DNA of 10,191 nt from RGIG9114 sp045592865 (GCA_045592865.1 JAZNVP010000039.1:1-10191), one strand, 5' to 3'; positions 1-7,007 are shown, counted from the first letter of the stretch. Numbers and translations are program-made. The notes: generated from the letters alone by a model not told the origin.

Positions 1-413
1 CCGTTGACCGCGAAGACCTCGATATGTTAAGTCATATTCTGGACGACGTTGTTGACCTTCTCGAAGAAATTCTCCAGAAATTCTATATCTATGATATAAA
101 AACTATTTACCCCTCAGCAATAGACTTTGCAGAAAAGCTTGTTAGTTCCTGCGAACTGCTCTGCGAGATGATGAAAGAGTTTGAAAACTTCAAAAAATCT
201 AAAACCCTTCAGAGCCTTATCATAAAGATTAACGACGTTGAAGAGGAGTGCGACAAAATCTATCTCTCTTCAATGCGCGACCTCACCGTTAACTCCAAGG
301 ACGTTCTCGAAACGGTTTCCTGGAGAAAGATCTACGAAAGCCTTGAAGCCTGTGCCGATGCCTGTGAACACGTCAGCGACTGTGTCGGCTCGGTTATAAT
401 GAAAAACACCTGA
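1..413 (+). CDS. DUF47/PhoU-like phosphate transport regulator, 3' part
   Basis: The reading frame is open from base 3 through the left edge, so the gene starts outside the window; 136 C-terminal residues are visible. They begin VDREDLDMLSHILDDVVDLLE, matching the conserved 'DRED...LDDVVD' start of the DUF47 (PhoU_div) helical-bundle family. The rest is all helix with many acidic residues and a late run of spaced cysteines (CADACEHVSDCVGSV). Family members are small cytoplasmic PhoU-like proteins, often encoded next to a PiT-type phosphate permease and thought to modulate it. That partner would lie to the left or is absent; it cannot be seen. An ATG at 24 is only an internal methionine, because conserved family residues precede it. 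The gene ends just before a strong terminator. Family assignment is fairly secure; the phosphate role is inferred from family knowledge. Confidence 0.8.
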   Translation, partial: VDREDLDMLSHILDDVVDLLEEILQKFYIYDIKTIYPSAIDFAEKLVSSCELLCEMMKEFENFKKSKTLQSLIIKINDVEEECDKIYLSSMRDLTVNSKDVLETVSWRKIYESLEACADACEHVSDCVGSVIMKNT

Positions 414-414
414 T

Positions 415-460
415 AAAAAAATCGGCATCGCATTTATATACAAATGCGATGCCTTTTTTT
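415..460. terminator. Bidirectional intrinsic terminator
   Basis: A perfect 12-bp stem (424-435 with 442-453) and 6-base loop is followed by seven T on the + strand (454-460) and preceded by seven A (415-421), which read as a U-run on the - strand. It sits between the convergent DUF47 gene and the aldolase gene and can end both transcripts. Confidence 0.92.
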
Positions 461-461
461 A

Positions 462-1373
462 TTATAAACCTAATTCTTTTTCGAGCCTATCGGTTAAAAG
501 TTTCATCTTTTCCATGCAGCCCTTAGCGTAATCAGTGAGTTCCTCTGATTTTCTGTTTCTCGCTATATTCTCGGTCGGAATACCCGCAAGAGTCATATGA
601 TACTTTGCAGATAACGGATAAGAAAGTCCCGACTCAATAAAGCCTATAGTGCCTATAACCGCACCGATAAAGTCTGCCTTTTCGCTTTCGTAGTTCTTAG
701 AGAGCCAGGAATAAAGCTTCGGATGGTAGTTGCACATAATTCCGCAGTATCCCTGAGCGCCATTTCTCATGCTTTCAAGAAGAGTCTGGCAGTTTGCGTT
801 AAGAAGCTTAAAGTGGCTTCCCTTTAACTGCTCACATCTTTCCTTGATGACCTCAGCATCGCAGCAGGTGTCCTTCATATAATAGAACCTGCCCGTTTTC
901 AAGCACCAGTCAAGAATTTTCGGCGTTACGAGCCTTTTATAAGGATAAGGGCACTCATAAAAACCGAGTTTAGCATCTTTCGGAAGCATCGAAAGAAGCC
1001 TTTCTGCATTCTCTATAAAAACGTCGTCACCCTCGTTATTAATGTCAAGACGGTTGGTTATCAGAATTAATGCATCGGTTCCCGAATTATATATTGCGTT
1101 AAGCTCCTTCGCCTGATCCTCCAAACTGTCCGAAACGTGACCCGAGGAAACGACCAAAAAGTCCTTATCAAGCTTTTTCGCTCTCTCATACACCCTTCGG
1201 TTAAGCTCCACCCTCTCTTCAAGAGAAAGGAAAAAAATCTCGCTCGACTGACAAACCGCAAATATTCCTTCAATACCGCTTTCATGATACCAGTCAACGT
1301 ATCTTTCCGCGGTTTCAAAATCGATGCTTCCGTCCTTTTTATAGGGCGTTATCATAGTTGTTAAAATATCCAT
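462..1373 (-). CDS. DHDPS / N-acetylneuraminate lyase family aldolase
   Basis: A 303-residue class I pyruvate-type aldolase of the DapA/NanA superfamily, at the usual full length and presumably cytoplasmic. The Schiff-base lysine is K167 (YYMKDTCCD) and the partner tyrosine is Y139 (FYECPYP). Their 28-residue spacing equals that of Tyr137 and Lys165 in E. coli NanA. The substrate-carboxylate loop, normally G-[TS]-T-G-E, is CQSSE (41-45), followed by the familiar 'LSLEER'. Family members split or form 2-keto acids with pyruvate, for example sialic acid to ManNAc plus pyruvate, or dihydrodipicolinate synthesis. The altered loop and the absence of lysine-pathway or nan genes nearby mean the substrate is open. 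The start is supported by GGAGGG about seven bases upstream. It is transcribed divergently from the TPR gene and ends at the shared terminator. I see no clear promoter for it in the 156-base divergent gap. Confidence 0.85.
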   Translation of the reverse strand: MDILTTMITPYKKDGSIDFETAERYVDWYHESGIEGIFAVCQSSEIFFLSLEERVELNRRVYERAKKLDKDFLVVSSGHVSDSLEDQAKELNAIYNSGTDALILITNRLDINNEGDDVFIENAERLLSMLPKDAKLGFYECPYPYKRLVTPKILDWCLKTGRFYYMKDTCCDAEVIKERCEQLKGSHFKLLNANCQTLLESMRNGAQGYCGIMCNYHPKLYSWLSKNYESEKADFIGAVIGTIGFIESGLSYPLSAKYHMTLAGIPTENIARNRKSEELTDYAKGCMEKMKLLTDRLEKELGL

Positions 1374-1470
1374 AAACTTCCCTCCATATTATCTATGGTA
1401 AACCCCGCCGCCAAAATAAACAATATAAACAAAAGACAATATTTTACACTTTTGGGACATTTCCTTTTTC

Positions 1471-1499
1471 TTTACTTGCTAAAAATTATATGCTATACT
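1471..1499 (+). promoter_or_regulatory. Sigma-A-type promoter for the TPR-DUF4037 operon
   Basis: TTTACT (1471-1476), a 17-base spacer, then TATACT (1494-1499) preceded by TGC, an extended -10. The predicted transcript start, near 1506, lies about 24 bases before the ATG at 1530. The surrounding DNA is strongly AT-rich. Confidence 0.7.
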
Positions 1500-1529
1500 G
1501 AATACATAAAACGAAAGTTGAGATTTTTT

Positions 1530-2276
1530 ATGATAAACCAAGAAAACGTCTTAAATAAACTTGACGAGCTTCTCTCGCGGAATAATTATTCTGCCGCTAA
1601 AGAGCACCTTCTCTATTGGCTCGAAACCGCCGAAAAGGAAGCGGATGAAAAAAGCATACTCCTTATCTCCAATGAGCTTATGGGACTATGCCGCAAACTC
1701 GGTGAAAAGGAAGAAGCGCTTCGCTACGCCGAAAAAGCCCTTGGGCAGATAAAACTTATGAATATAGAAAATAACGTCGGCGCGGCAACGACCTATCTGA
1801 ACTCTGCAACGGTTTATAAGGCGTTCGGAATGGCAGAAAAGTCTATCCCGCTCTTTGAAAAAGCGAAAAATATCTACGAAGAAAAACTGCCGCCATCAGA
1901 CCCTCGGAAAGCGGGACTTTATAATAATATGGCGCTCTCACTCGTTGATCTTTGCCGCTTTGCAGAGGCAAAAGAACTTTACGAAAAAGCGATATCCGTC
2001 CTGCAGAAAAACGAAAACAAGAAACCCGAGGAAGCCATAACCTACCTCAATTTAGCATCTGCCGCCGAAGCGGAATTCGGTCTTGAAGAGGGCGAAAAGA
2101 AAATCTCATCTTACTTAAACAAAGCAATGGAGCTTCTCGATAACGAGAAAAATATCCGCGACGGAAACTATGCCTTCGTCTGCGAAAAATGCGCCTCGGT
2201 CTTTGGTTATTTTGGCTATTTTGGCTATGAAAACGAACTTGTAAAAAGATATAGGAGTATTTATGAAAGGTCTTGA
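1530..2276 (+). CDS. Tetratricopeptide-repeat protein
   Basis: A 248-residue all-helical protein with tandem TPR-like units. Clear ones are around residues 44-75 (LMGLCRKLGEKEEALRYAEKAL), 85-118 (AATTYLNSATVYKAFGMAEK) and 127-160 (GLYNNMALSLVDLCRFAEAK), with a degenerate unit after that. There is no signal peptide or membrane segment, so it is probably a cytoplasmic protein-binding scaffold. I chose the ATG at 1530: an in-frame ATG at 1395 would place the promoter inside the gene and add a hydrophobic, non-TPR leader. The ribosome site is weak (TTGAG at 1518-1522). The stop lies 14 bases inside the next gene, so the two proteins are probably coupled in translation and may work together. Near the C-terminus a 9-base tandem duplication gives GYFGYFGY. 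TPR identity is secure; the partner and role are unknown. Confidence 0.85.
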   Translation: MINQENVLNKLDELLSRNNYSAAKEHLLYWLETAEKEADEKSILLISNELMGLCRKLGEKEEALRYAEKALGQIKLMNIENNVGAATTYLNSATVYKAFGMAEKSIPLFEKAKNIYEEKLPPSDPRKAGLYNNMALSLVDLCRFAEAKELYEKAISVLQKNENKKPEEAITYLNLASAAEAEFGLEEGEKKISSYLNKAMELLDNEKNIRDGNYAFVCEKCASVFGYFGYFGYENELVKRYRSIYERS

Positions 2277-3204
2277 ACTCTCCGAAAAATTTTATAAAGA
2301 AGTGGGAGAACCTATGCTCTCTTCCGAGTTTAAGGATCTTATGCCCTATCTCGCGGTAGGGCTTGTCGGAAGCGGCTCGGAGTGCTTAGGATATGACGAT
2401 GAGGTCTCCCGCGACCACGATTTCGAACCCGGCTTCTGCATCTTTATTCCGGATGAAGACGTCGTAAACAGTAAAGCCGCCTTCTCTCTTGAACGGGCTT
2501 ACGCAAAGCTTCCAAAAGAGTTTATGGGATTTAAAAGATTAAACTACGATGCAGTCGGAGGCGCTCGTCACGGCGTTATCAGAATAAGCGACTTTTTTCT
2601 GTCGAAAACAGGTTCGCCCGACGGACGTTTATCGGTCGCAGAATGGTTTTCGGTCCCCGAACATTCCCTTTTGGAAACGGTAAACGGCGAGATATTTTTC
2701 GATAATTACGGCGCCGTTACCGAGATAAGAGAAAGACTTCACTATCTCCCCCGCGATATCGCCCTTAAAAAGCTTTCGGGGAATCTTATCATTATGGGAC
2801 AATCGGGGCTTTATAACTACCAAAGATGTCTTGCGAGAAGCGAAACAGGTGCGGCAGCCCTCGCGGCGCATCAGTTCACAGAAGCCTCTATGAATGCAGT
2901 ATTTATCCTCAACGGGAAATACAAGCCTTACTATAAATGGAGTTTTCGTGCCCTCAGAGAACTCCCCCTGTTAAACGACCTCGCAGAGCCCTTGGAATTT
3001 CTTATTTCAAGCGGTAACGATAACGTCACCGCCGAGAAAAAGCAAGAACTTATTAAAAGCATCTGTCTCTCGGTCGCAAAGGAAATCAAAAACGCAGGGC
3101 TCACTTCCCACTTAGAACCCGACACGCAAACCCTCGCGCACCTTGTTAACAACACCATAAGCGATAACAATATCCGAAACCAACACATCCTCTCGGGAGT
3201 ATAA
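2263..3204 (+). CDS. DUF4037 family, nucleotidyltransferase-fold protein
   Basis: This 313-residue protein carries the DUF4037 hallmark. A GSGS loop (36-39) is followed by GYDDEVSRDHDFEPGF (43-58), which resembles the G-S...D-x-D metal-binding signature of minimal nucleotidyltransferases, with D51 and D53 as likely metal ligands. A central helical region ends in LNGKYKPYYKWSF (216-228), a motif typical of substrate domains in aminoglycoside-type nucleotidyltransferases. It has no signal peptide or membrane segment. The start has AGGAG five bases upstream. The gene overlaps the TPR gene by 14 bases and is followed at once by a perfect hairpin whose left arm contains the stop codon. Transfer of a nucleotidyl group to a small molecule or protein is inferred from fold alone; no substrate is known to me. 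It could also be a non-catalytic binder, but the acidic pair is intact. Confidence 0.8.
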   Translation: MKGLELSEKFYKEVGEPMLSSEFKDLMPYLAVGLVGSGSECLGYDDEVSRDHDFEPGFCIFIPDEDVVNSKAAFSLERAYAKLPKEFMGFKRLNYDAVGGARHGVIRISDFFLSKTGSPDGRLSVAEWFSVPEHSLLETVNGEIFFDNYGAVTEIRERLHYLPRDIALKKLSGNLIIMGQSGLYNYQRCLARSETGAAALAAHQFTEASMNAVFILNGKYKPYYKWSFRALRELPLLNDLAEPLEFLISSGNDNVTAEKKQELIKSICLSVAKEIKNAGLTSHLEPDTQTLAHLVNNTISDNNIRNQHILSGV

Positions 3205-3240
3205 TAAACGGCTCTACTATAAGTAGAGCCGTTTATTATT
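3201..3240 (+). terminator. Intrinsic terminator of the TPR-DUF4037 operon
   Basis: A perfect 18-bp inverted repeat (3201-3218 with 3222-3239) with a 3-base loop. The TAA stop at 3202-3204 lies within the left arm. The 3' arm ends in TTTATTAT rather than a pure T-run, so the U-tract is weak while the stem is very strong. Confidence 0.8.
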
Positions 3241-3257
3241 GTCCACAAATATTTCTA

Positions 3258-3290
3258 TTGTGCCGAGAGTTACCCTGTGTTACTATGTAA
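3258..3290 (+). promoter_or_regulatory. Promoter and possible operator of the kinase-murQ operon
   Basis: TTGTGC (3258-3263), a 17-base spacer and TACTAT (3281-3286) preceded by TGT, an extended -10. GTTAC occurs twice, at 3269 and 3279, exactly one helical turn apart. TTAC-TAT-GTAA (3280-3290) is a small palindrome lying on the -10. These are candidate contacts for the XRE domain encoded just downstream; the operator role is inference. Confidence 0.5.
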
Positions 3291-3308
3291 ATATAAGAGG
3301 TGAATAAA

Positions 3309-4424
3309 TTGAAAAGAAATATCACTTTCGGAAATAATCTGAAAAACTACAGAGAAAATAAAGGCCTTACCCAGAAGCAACTTGCAGAAAGTATTGGCTA
3401 CACCGAGAAATCGGTAAGCAAATGGGAAACGGAAAGCGGATTTCCAACCGTTGAAACACTTGTTTTGCTGTCCGAGACGTTAGGTGTATCACTGGATGAG
3501 CTCGTATTCGAAAAAATATCTTCTCACTACTTTCTCGGTATCGACGGCGGCGGCACAAAAACGGTCTTTAAACTTGTAAACGAAAACGGAGAGACCGTCA
3601 GCACCATTATAAAGGGCTCTGCCAACCCAAACGATATCGGAATGAATAACACCCTCAGCCTATTAAAAGAAGGCATCAAAGAGGTTTCAAAAGGCATTCC
3701 TTACGGCAATATAACAATGTTTGCAGGAATATCAGGCGGAGGGCTCACCTCTGATAACGCCTCTGTCCTTCACCGCTTTTTCGGTGAGTTCGGCTTTTTC
3801 GCCTTTGATAACGGAAGCGATATCGAAAACCTCATAACCCTCGCAGAACATAAAAACTGCATCCTCGTTATTATGGGAACGGGTTCAATAGTTTATCTTC
3901 TTAACGGTAACACCCGCAAACGCATCGGCGGTTGGGGTCAGTTTTTCGACCAAGGCGGAAGCGGCTACACGATCGGCAGAGACGCAATAACCGCCGCTCT
4001 TCGCGATGCCGACGGAAGCGGTGAAAAGACCCTTCTCTCTTCCCTTATAAAAGAAAAAGCAGGAGAAACCGCAGAAGAACATCTCTCTAAATTTTACGAG
4101 GGCGGAAAGCGTTACGTGGCATCCTTCTCTGACCTTGTTTTCAAGGCGGCTAAAAAAGGAGATAAGGTGTCTCAGGGCATTCTCGACAAGAATATGAAGT
4201 TTATATCAGACCTTATTGCCACCGCCCTAAACGAGAGCGATAAAAAGGATATCCCCGTATTTCTCTCGGGCGGACTCTCGCGCGACGAAAAGGTGCTCTT
4301 CCCCCTTATAAAAAAGCACCTTCAGAGAAACGCCGGTCTTATCCGCATTAAAGAAGACCAGATAGACGGAGCAGTCAAACGTGCAAAAGCATTATATAAC
4401 GAAAAGCGAGGACAAACAGAATGA
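3309..4424 (+). CDS. XRE regulator fused to BadF/NagK-type aminosugar kinase
   Basis: A 371-residue two-domain protein. Residues 7-66 form an XRE/HTH_3 domain (NLKNYRENKGLTQKQLAESI, then SVSKWE and LGVSLDELV). Residues 74-365 form an ASKHA-fold kinase of the BadF/BadG/BcrA family, which includes GlcNAc kinase and clostridial MurK. Visible motifs are the phosphate loop FLGIDGGGTKT (75-85), NPND (106-109), SGGG (142-145), D167 in FAFDNGS (aligning with catalytic Asp107 of human NAGK), GTGS (190-193), GGWGQFFDQGGSGYTIG (207-223) and LSGGLS (319-324). The likely start is TTG at 3309, because AAGAGGTGA (3295-3303) is a strong ribosome site ideally spaced for it; a GTG at 3300 lies inside that site. 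Its stop overlaps the next ATG (ATGA). With MurQ in the operon, ATP-dependent phosphorylation of MurNAc and/or GlcNAc plus sugar-sensing autoregulation is the best guess; the exact sugar is inferred. Confidence 0.85.
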   Translation: MKRNITFGNNLKNYRENKGLTQKQLAESIGYTEKSVSKWETESGFPTVETLVLLSETLGVSLDELVFEKISSHYFLGIDGGGTKTVFKLVNENGETVSTIIKGSANPNDIGMNNTLSLLKEGIKEVSKGIPYGNITMFAGISGGGLTSDNASVLHRFFGEFGFFAFDNGSDIENLITLAEHKNCILVIMGTGSIVYLLNGNTRKRIGGWGQFFDQGGSGYTIGRDAITAALRDADGSGEKTLLSSLIKEKAGETAEEHLSKFYEGGKRYVASFSDLVFKAAKKGDKVSQGILDKNMKFISDLIATALNESDKKDIPVFLSGGLSRDEKVLFPLIKKHLQRNAGLIRIKEDQIDGAVKRAKALYNEKRGQTE

Positions 4425-6166
4425 AACGAATAATCGCTGAAAACGGGAAAGGCCTTTACCATATCGTAACAAGCCGAATACCAAAGTGGCCGGAAACCTA
4501 CGCGGCAGGAGTGCTCTATCAGTATTTATATAAAGCAACCGGCGCCATCGTGCCTTACTATTCAGACGTGCTCCGTTGCCCCAAAAGAACCCCCGAGATC
4601 CTGATCGGCTCGGGTGTCCGCGGCGTAACTGTTAACACCGACCACCTCTCAGATGACGGCTTTATAATCAAAACCGTCGGCGAGGATATCGTCATCGCAG
4701 GAAAAACCCCGAGAGGAACGGTATACGGAGTTTATCATTTTTTAGAGAAATTTATAAACCTTAAAAGCTTTACCAAGGACGTTGAAAGCTTTGATTTTAT
4801 AAGCACCCTCGAGGTAGAGGACCTCGATATCACCGAAAACCCTGCCTTTGAATACCGCGAAATGTATTTCCGCTCGGCTTTCGACGCTGATTTTTGCGTT
4901 AAAAACCGACTTAACTCCAATATGGCAATGATACCATCGGAAATGGGCGGAAAACTTAAATTCTTTAATTTCCACCATTCCTTTAACGAATTAGTGCCAC
5001 CCGAAAAGTATTTCGATAGCCACCCCGAGTATTTCTCTGAAGTGAACGGCAAACGTCTTCGCGAAAGAACGCAGCTCTGTCTTAACAACAAGGGTGTTTT
5101 TGAAGCGGCGCGTAAAACACTTCGTAGCTGGATAGAAGAAAACCCCGAATGCAAGGTTTTTTCGGTGGCGCAGAACGATTGGTATAATAACTGCACCTGT
5201 CCGGAGTGCAAAAAACTCGACGGTAAATACGGAACCCCCGCCGCAAGTCTTATAACCTTTGTTAACCGCCTTGCCGACGATATAAAGGAAGACTACCCCG
5301 ACGTTTTTCTCCACACCTTTGCATATCAGTATACCAAGAAAGCGCCGGAAGGTCTTAAGGTCCGCGATAACGTTATAGTGAGACTTTGCAATATCGAATG
5401 CAGCTGGGATACTCCGATGGAAATTCAGGCTGAAACCCGAAAAGACTCCGAAGCCGCAGGGTTTATAGAAAACCTTAAGGAATGGGGGAAACTTTCTAAG
5501 CACCTCTATATCTGGGACTACACCTGCAACTTCAGAAACTACCTTCTCCCCTTCCCGACCTTCAGAGTCTTACCCGAAAACCTTCGCACCTATCATAAAG
5601 CAGGGGTCACGGGTGTTATGGAGCAGGGAAACTTTGCTTACGGTGAAACCTCTGCTTTAGGCGACCTAACAAGCTACCTCGGAGCCAAAATGCTCTGGAA
5701 CCCATATAGCAATTCGGAAGAATTGATCGACGAATTCATAAAAGGGGTGTATGGAGAAGAGAGTTTCCCATTCATAAGAGAATATGTAAACCTTTTATGC
5801 GATGCAGTTTCAGAAAAACCCCTCACCCTTTATCAAAACTCCGATGCCGAATATATCAGTGATAGTCTTACCCAAAAGGCAGAAGAACTGTTCCAAAAGG
5901 CTTTATCGGTTGTAAAGAATGAAAAACAGAAATGGTATTTAGAAAAAGAGTATTTGTCAGTTAAATTTATGAAAATTTCGCGACTTCCGCTCGAAAATCC
6001 CGAAAGAAATAAACTTATCGATGGTCTGGAAGAGGAAGTTAAGAGGTTTAATATAACCGAAATAAGAGAACGCACCCACCTTGATATTTCTTTCGATAAT
6101 TTAAGAAGATCCCGTTACGCTGAGAGTCAGGATAACGAATACTCTCTCTACTACATAATGAAATAA
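4421..6166 (+). CDS. Cytosolic DUF4838 (GH163-related) glycosidase-like protein
   Basis: A 581-residue protein. Residues 1-130 resemble the N-terminal alpha/beta domain seen before barrels in GH67/GH20-type enzymes (EILIGSG, DGFIIKTVGEDIVIAG, RGTVYGVYHFLEKF). From about 138 (ITENPAFEYREMYFR) to about 430 it matches a DUF4838-type TIM barrel, including HPEYFSEVNG (201-210), SVAQNDWYNNCTCPEC (248-263), LYIWDY (362-367) and GVMEQGN (398-404). D253 and E401 are catalytic candidates; C258, C260 and C263 may bind metal or be structural. The tail (430-581) is helical. DUF4838 is, to my knowledge, the domain of GH163 endo-beta-GlcNAcases. There is no signal peptide, so the substrate must be imported. 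ATGA overlap with the kinase gene and 10 bases to murQ show tight co-expression. A beta-hexosaminidase-like step releasing MurNAc or GlcNAc is inference; specificity is unknown. Confidence 0.75.
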   Translation: MKRIIAENGKGLYHIVTSRIPKWPETYAAGVLYQYLYKATGAIVPYYSDVLRCPKRTPEILIGSGVRGVTVNTDHLSDDGFIIKTVGEDIVIAGKTPRGTVYGVYHFLEKFINLKSFTKDVESFDFISTLEVEDLDITENPAFEYREMYFRSAFDADFCVKNRLNSNMAMIPSEMGGKLKFFNFHHSFNELVPPEKYFDSHPEYFSEVNGKRLRERTQLCLNNKGVFEAARKTLRSWIEENPECKVFSVAQNDWYNNCTCPECKKLDGKYGTPAASLITFVNRLADDIKEDYPDVFLHTFAYQYTKKAPEGLKVRDNVIVRLCNIECSWDTPMEIQAETRKDSEAAGFIENLKEWGKLSKHLYIWDYTCNFRNYLLPFPTFRVLPENLRTYHKAGVTGVMEQGNFAYGETSALGDLTSYLGAKMLWNPYSNSEELIDEFIKGVYGEESFPFIREYVNLLCDAVSEKPLTLYQNSDAEYISDSLTQKAEELFQKALSVVKNEKQKWYLEKEYLSVKFMKISRLPLENPERNKLIDGLEEEVKRFNITEIRERTHLDISFDNLRRSRYAESQDNEYSLYYIMK

Positions 6167-6176
6167 GGAGACCTCT

Positions 6177-6974
6177 ATGCTAAAAACCGAAATGAGAAAC
6201 CCTAATTCCACGCATATCGACAGAATGAACACCGCCGATATTCTAAAGCTTATAAATGAAGAAAATATGAATGCCGTCAAAGCGGTCGAAAAGGCGATCC
6301 CCGAAATTGCCGCAGTTTGCGACGAGGTCGCCCGTCGTTTTGATAATGGCGGAAGACTTTTCTATATCGGAGCAGGAACCTCGGGCCGTCTCGGCGTTAT
6401 AGATGCCGCCGAATGTCCCCCAACCTTCGGAGTCCCGAGTGAACAGGTAGTCGGAATTATCGCAGGCGGTGAAAAATGTATGGCAAGAGCCGCCGAAGCC
6501 GAAGAGGACGATGCACTCGGAGGAGTTGCAGAGCTTAAGAAATACGGTCTTTCAAAAAACGACACCGTCGTTGGAATATCCGCTTCGGGCGGAGCCGCTT
6601 ACGTTGTAGGTGCGCTGGAGTATGCAAACGAAGTCGGTGCCATGAGCGTTAGCCTTTCAAGTAATTCGGACACTCCTATGGAACGCGTTGCAAAAATCAG
6701 TATAGTAACCGATACGGGCGCCGAGGTCGTAACGGGCTCCACCCGAATGAAGAGCGGCACGGCTCAGAAACTGGTTCTTAATATGATATCCACCACCGCA
6801 ATGATAAAAACGGGCAAGGTCTATGAAAATCTTATGATAAACCTAAGCCCCACCAACAAAAAACTTCGCGCAAGAATGATAAGAATAGTGGCCGAGATAA
6901 AAGGTTGCAGTGAACGAGAGGCAGAGCATCTCTTAGAATCGCATAACTTTAATATCCGAGAAGCAGTTGAATAG
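6177..6974 (+). CDS. murQ: N-acetylmuramic acid 6-phosphate etherase
   Basis: A 265-residue SIS-domain protein that should cleave MurNAc-6-P into GlcNAc-6-P and D-lactate in the cytosol. Diagnostic parts are GGRLFYIGAGTSGRLG (58-73), DAAECPPTFG (76-85) with E79 matching catalytic Glu83 of E. coli MurQ, E110 matching Glu114, and the signature VVTGSTRMKSGTAQKLVLNM (184-203). Two oddities stand out. The loop that reads ASGRTPYV in E. coli reads ASGGAAYV here (136-143), losing Arg-Thr-Pro. The protein also stops about 30 residues short of E. coli MurQ (298 aa), losing the last C-terminal helices. The stop is eight bases from the terminator stem, so no frameshifted tail exists. GGAG (6167-6170) supports the start. 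It is third in the kinase operon. Identity is strong; full activity or unchanged specificity is less sure. Confidence 0.9.
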   Translation: MLKTEMRNPNSTHIDRMNTADILKLINEENMNAVKAVEKAIPEIAAVCDEVARRFDNGGRLFYIGAGTSGRLGVIDAAECPPTFGVPSEQVVGIIAGGEKCMARAAEAEEDDALGGVAELKKYGLSKNDTVVGISASGGAAYVVGALEYANEVGAMSVSLSSNSDTPMERVAKISIVTDTGAEVVTGSTRMKSGTAQKLVLNMISTTAMIKTGKVYENLMINLSPTNKKLRARMIRIVAEIKGCSEREAEHLLESHNFNIREAVE

Positions 6975-7007
6975 AAAAAACGGAGTGGATACCCACTCCG
7001 TTTTTTT
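6975..7007. terminator. Bidirectional intrinsic terminator
   Basis: An 8-bp stem CGGAGTGG/CCACTCCG (6981-6988 with 6993-7000), loop ATAC, six A before (6975-6980) and seven T after (7001-7007). It serves murQ on + and the convergent GH32 gene on -, whose stop (7006-7008) overlaps the T-run. Confidence 0.92.

Noticed and set aside
24..26. ATG at 24 as start of the first gene
   Set aside because: The frame is open to the window edge and the residues before it (VDREDLD) are conserved in DUF47 proteins.
1374..1470. Promoter for the aldolase gene
   Set aside because: Several AT-rich -10-like boxes exist on the minus strand, but none pairs with a reasonable -35 at 16-18 bases.
1395..1529. N-terminal extension of the TPR protein from an ATG at 1395
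   Set aside because: It would run through the promoter at 1471-1499, has a hydrophobic non-TPR composition and no ribosome site. The ATG at 1530 begins the conserved helical part.
3300..3308. GTG at 3300 as start of the XRE-kinase gene
   Set aside because: It overlaps the ribosome site AAGAGGTGA, which is correctly spaced for TTG at 3309, and no conserved residues precede that codon.
4735..5503. Long minus-strand frames opposite the DUF4838 gene
   Set aside because: They lie wholly inside a well-supported gene, overlap each other, have no ribosome sites and resemble no family.
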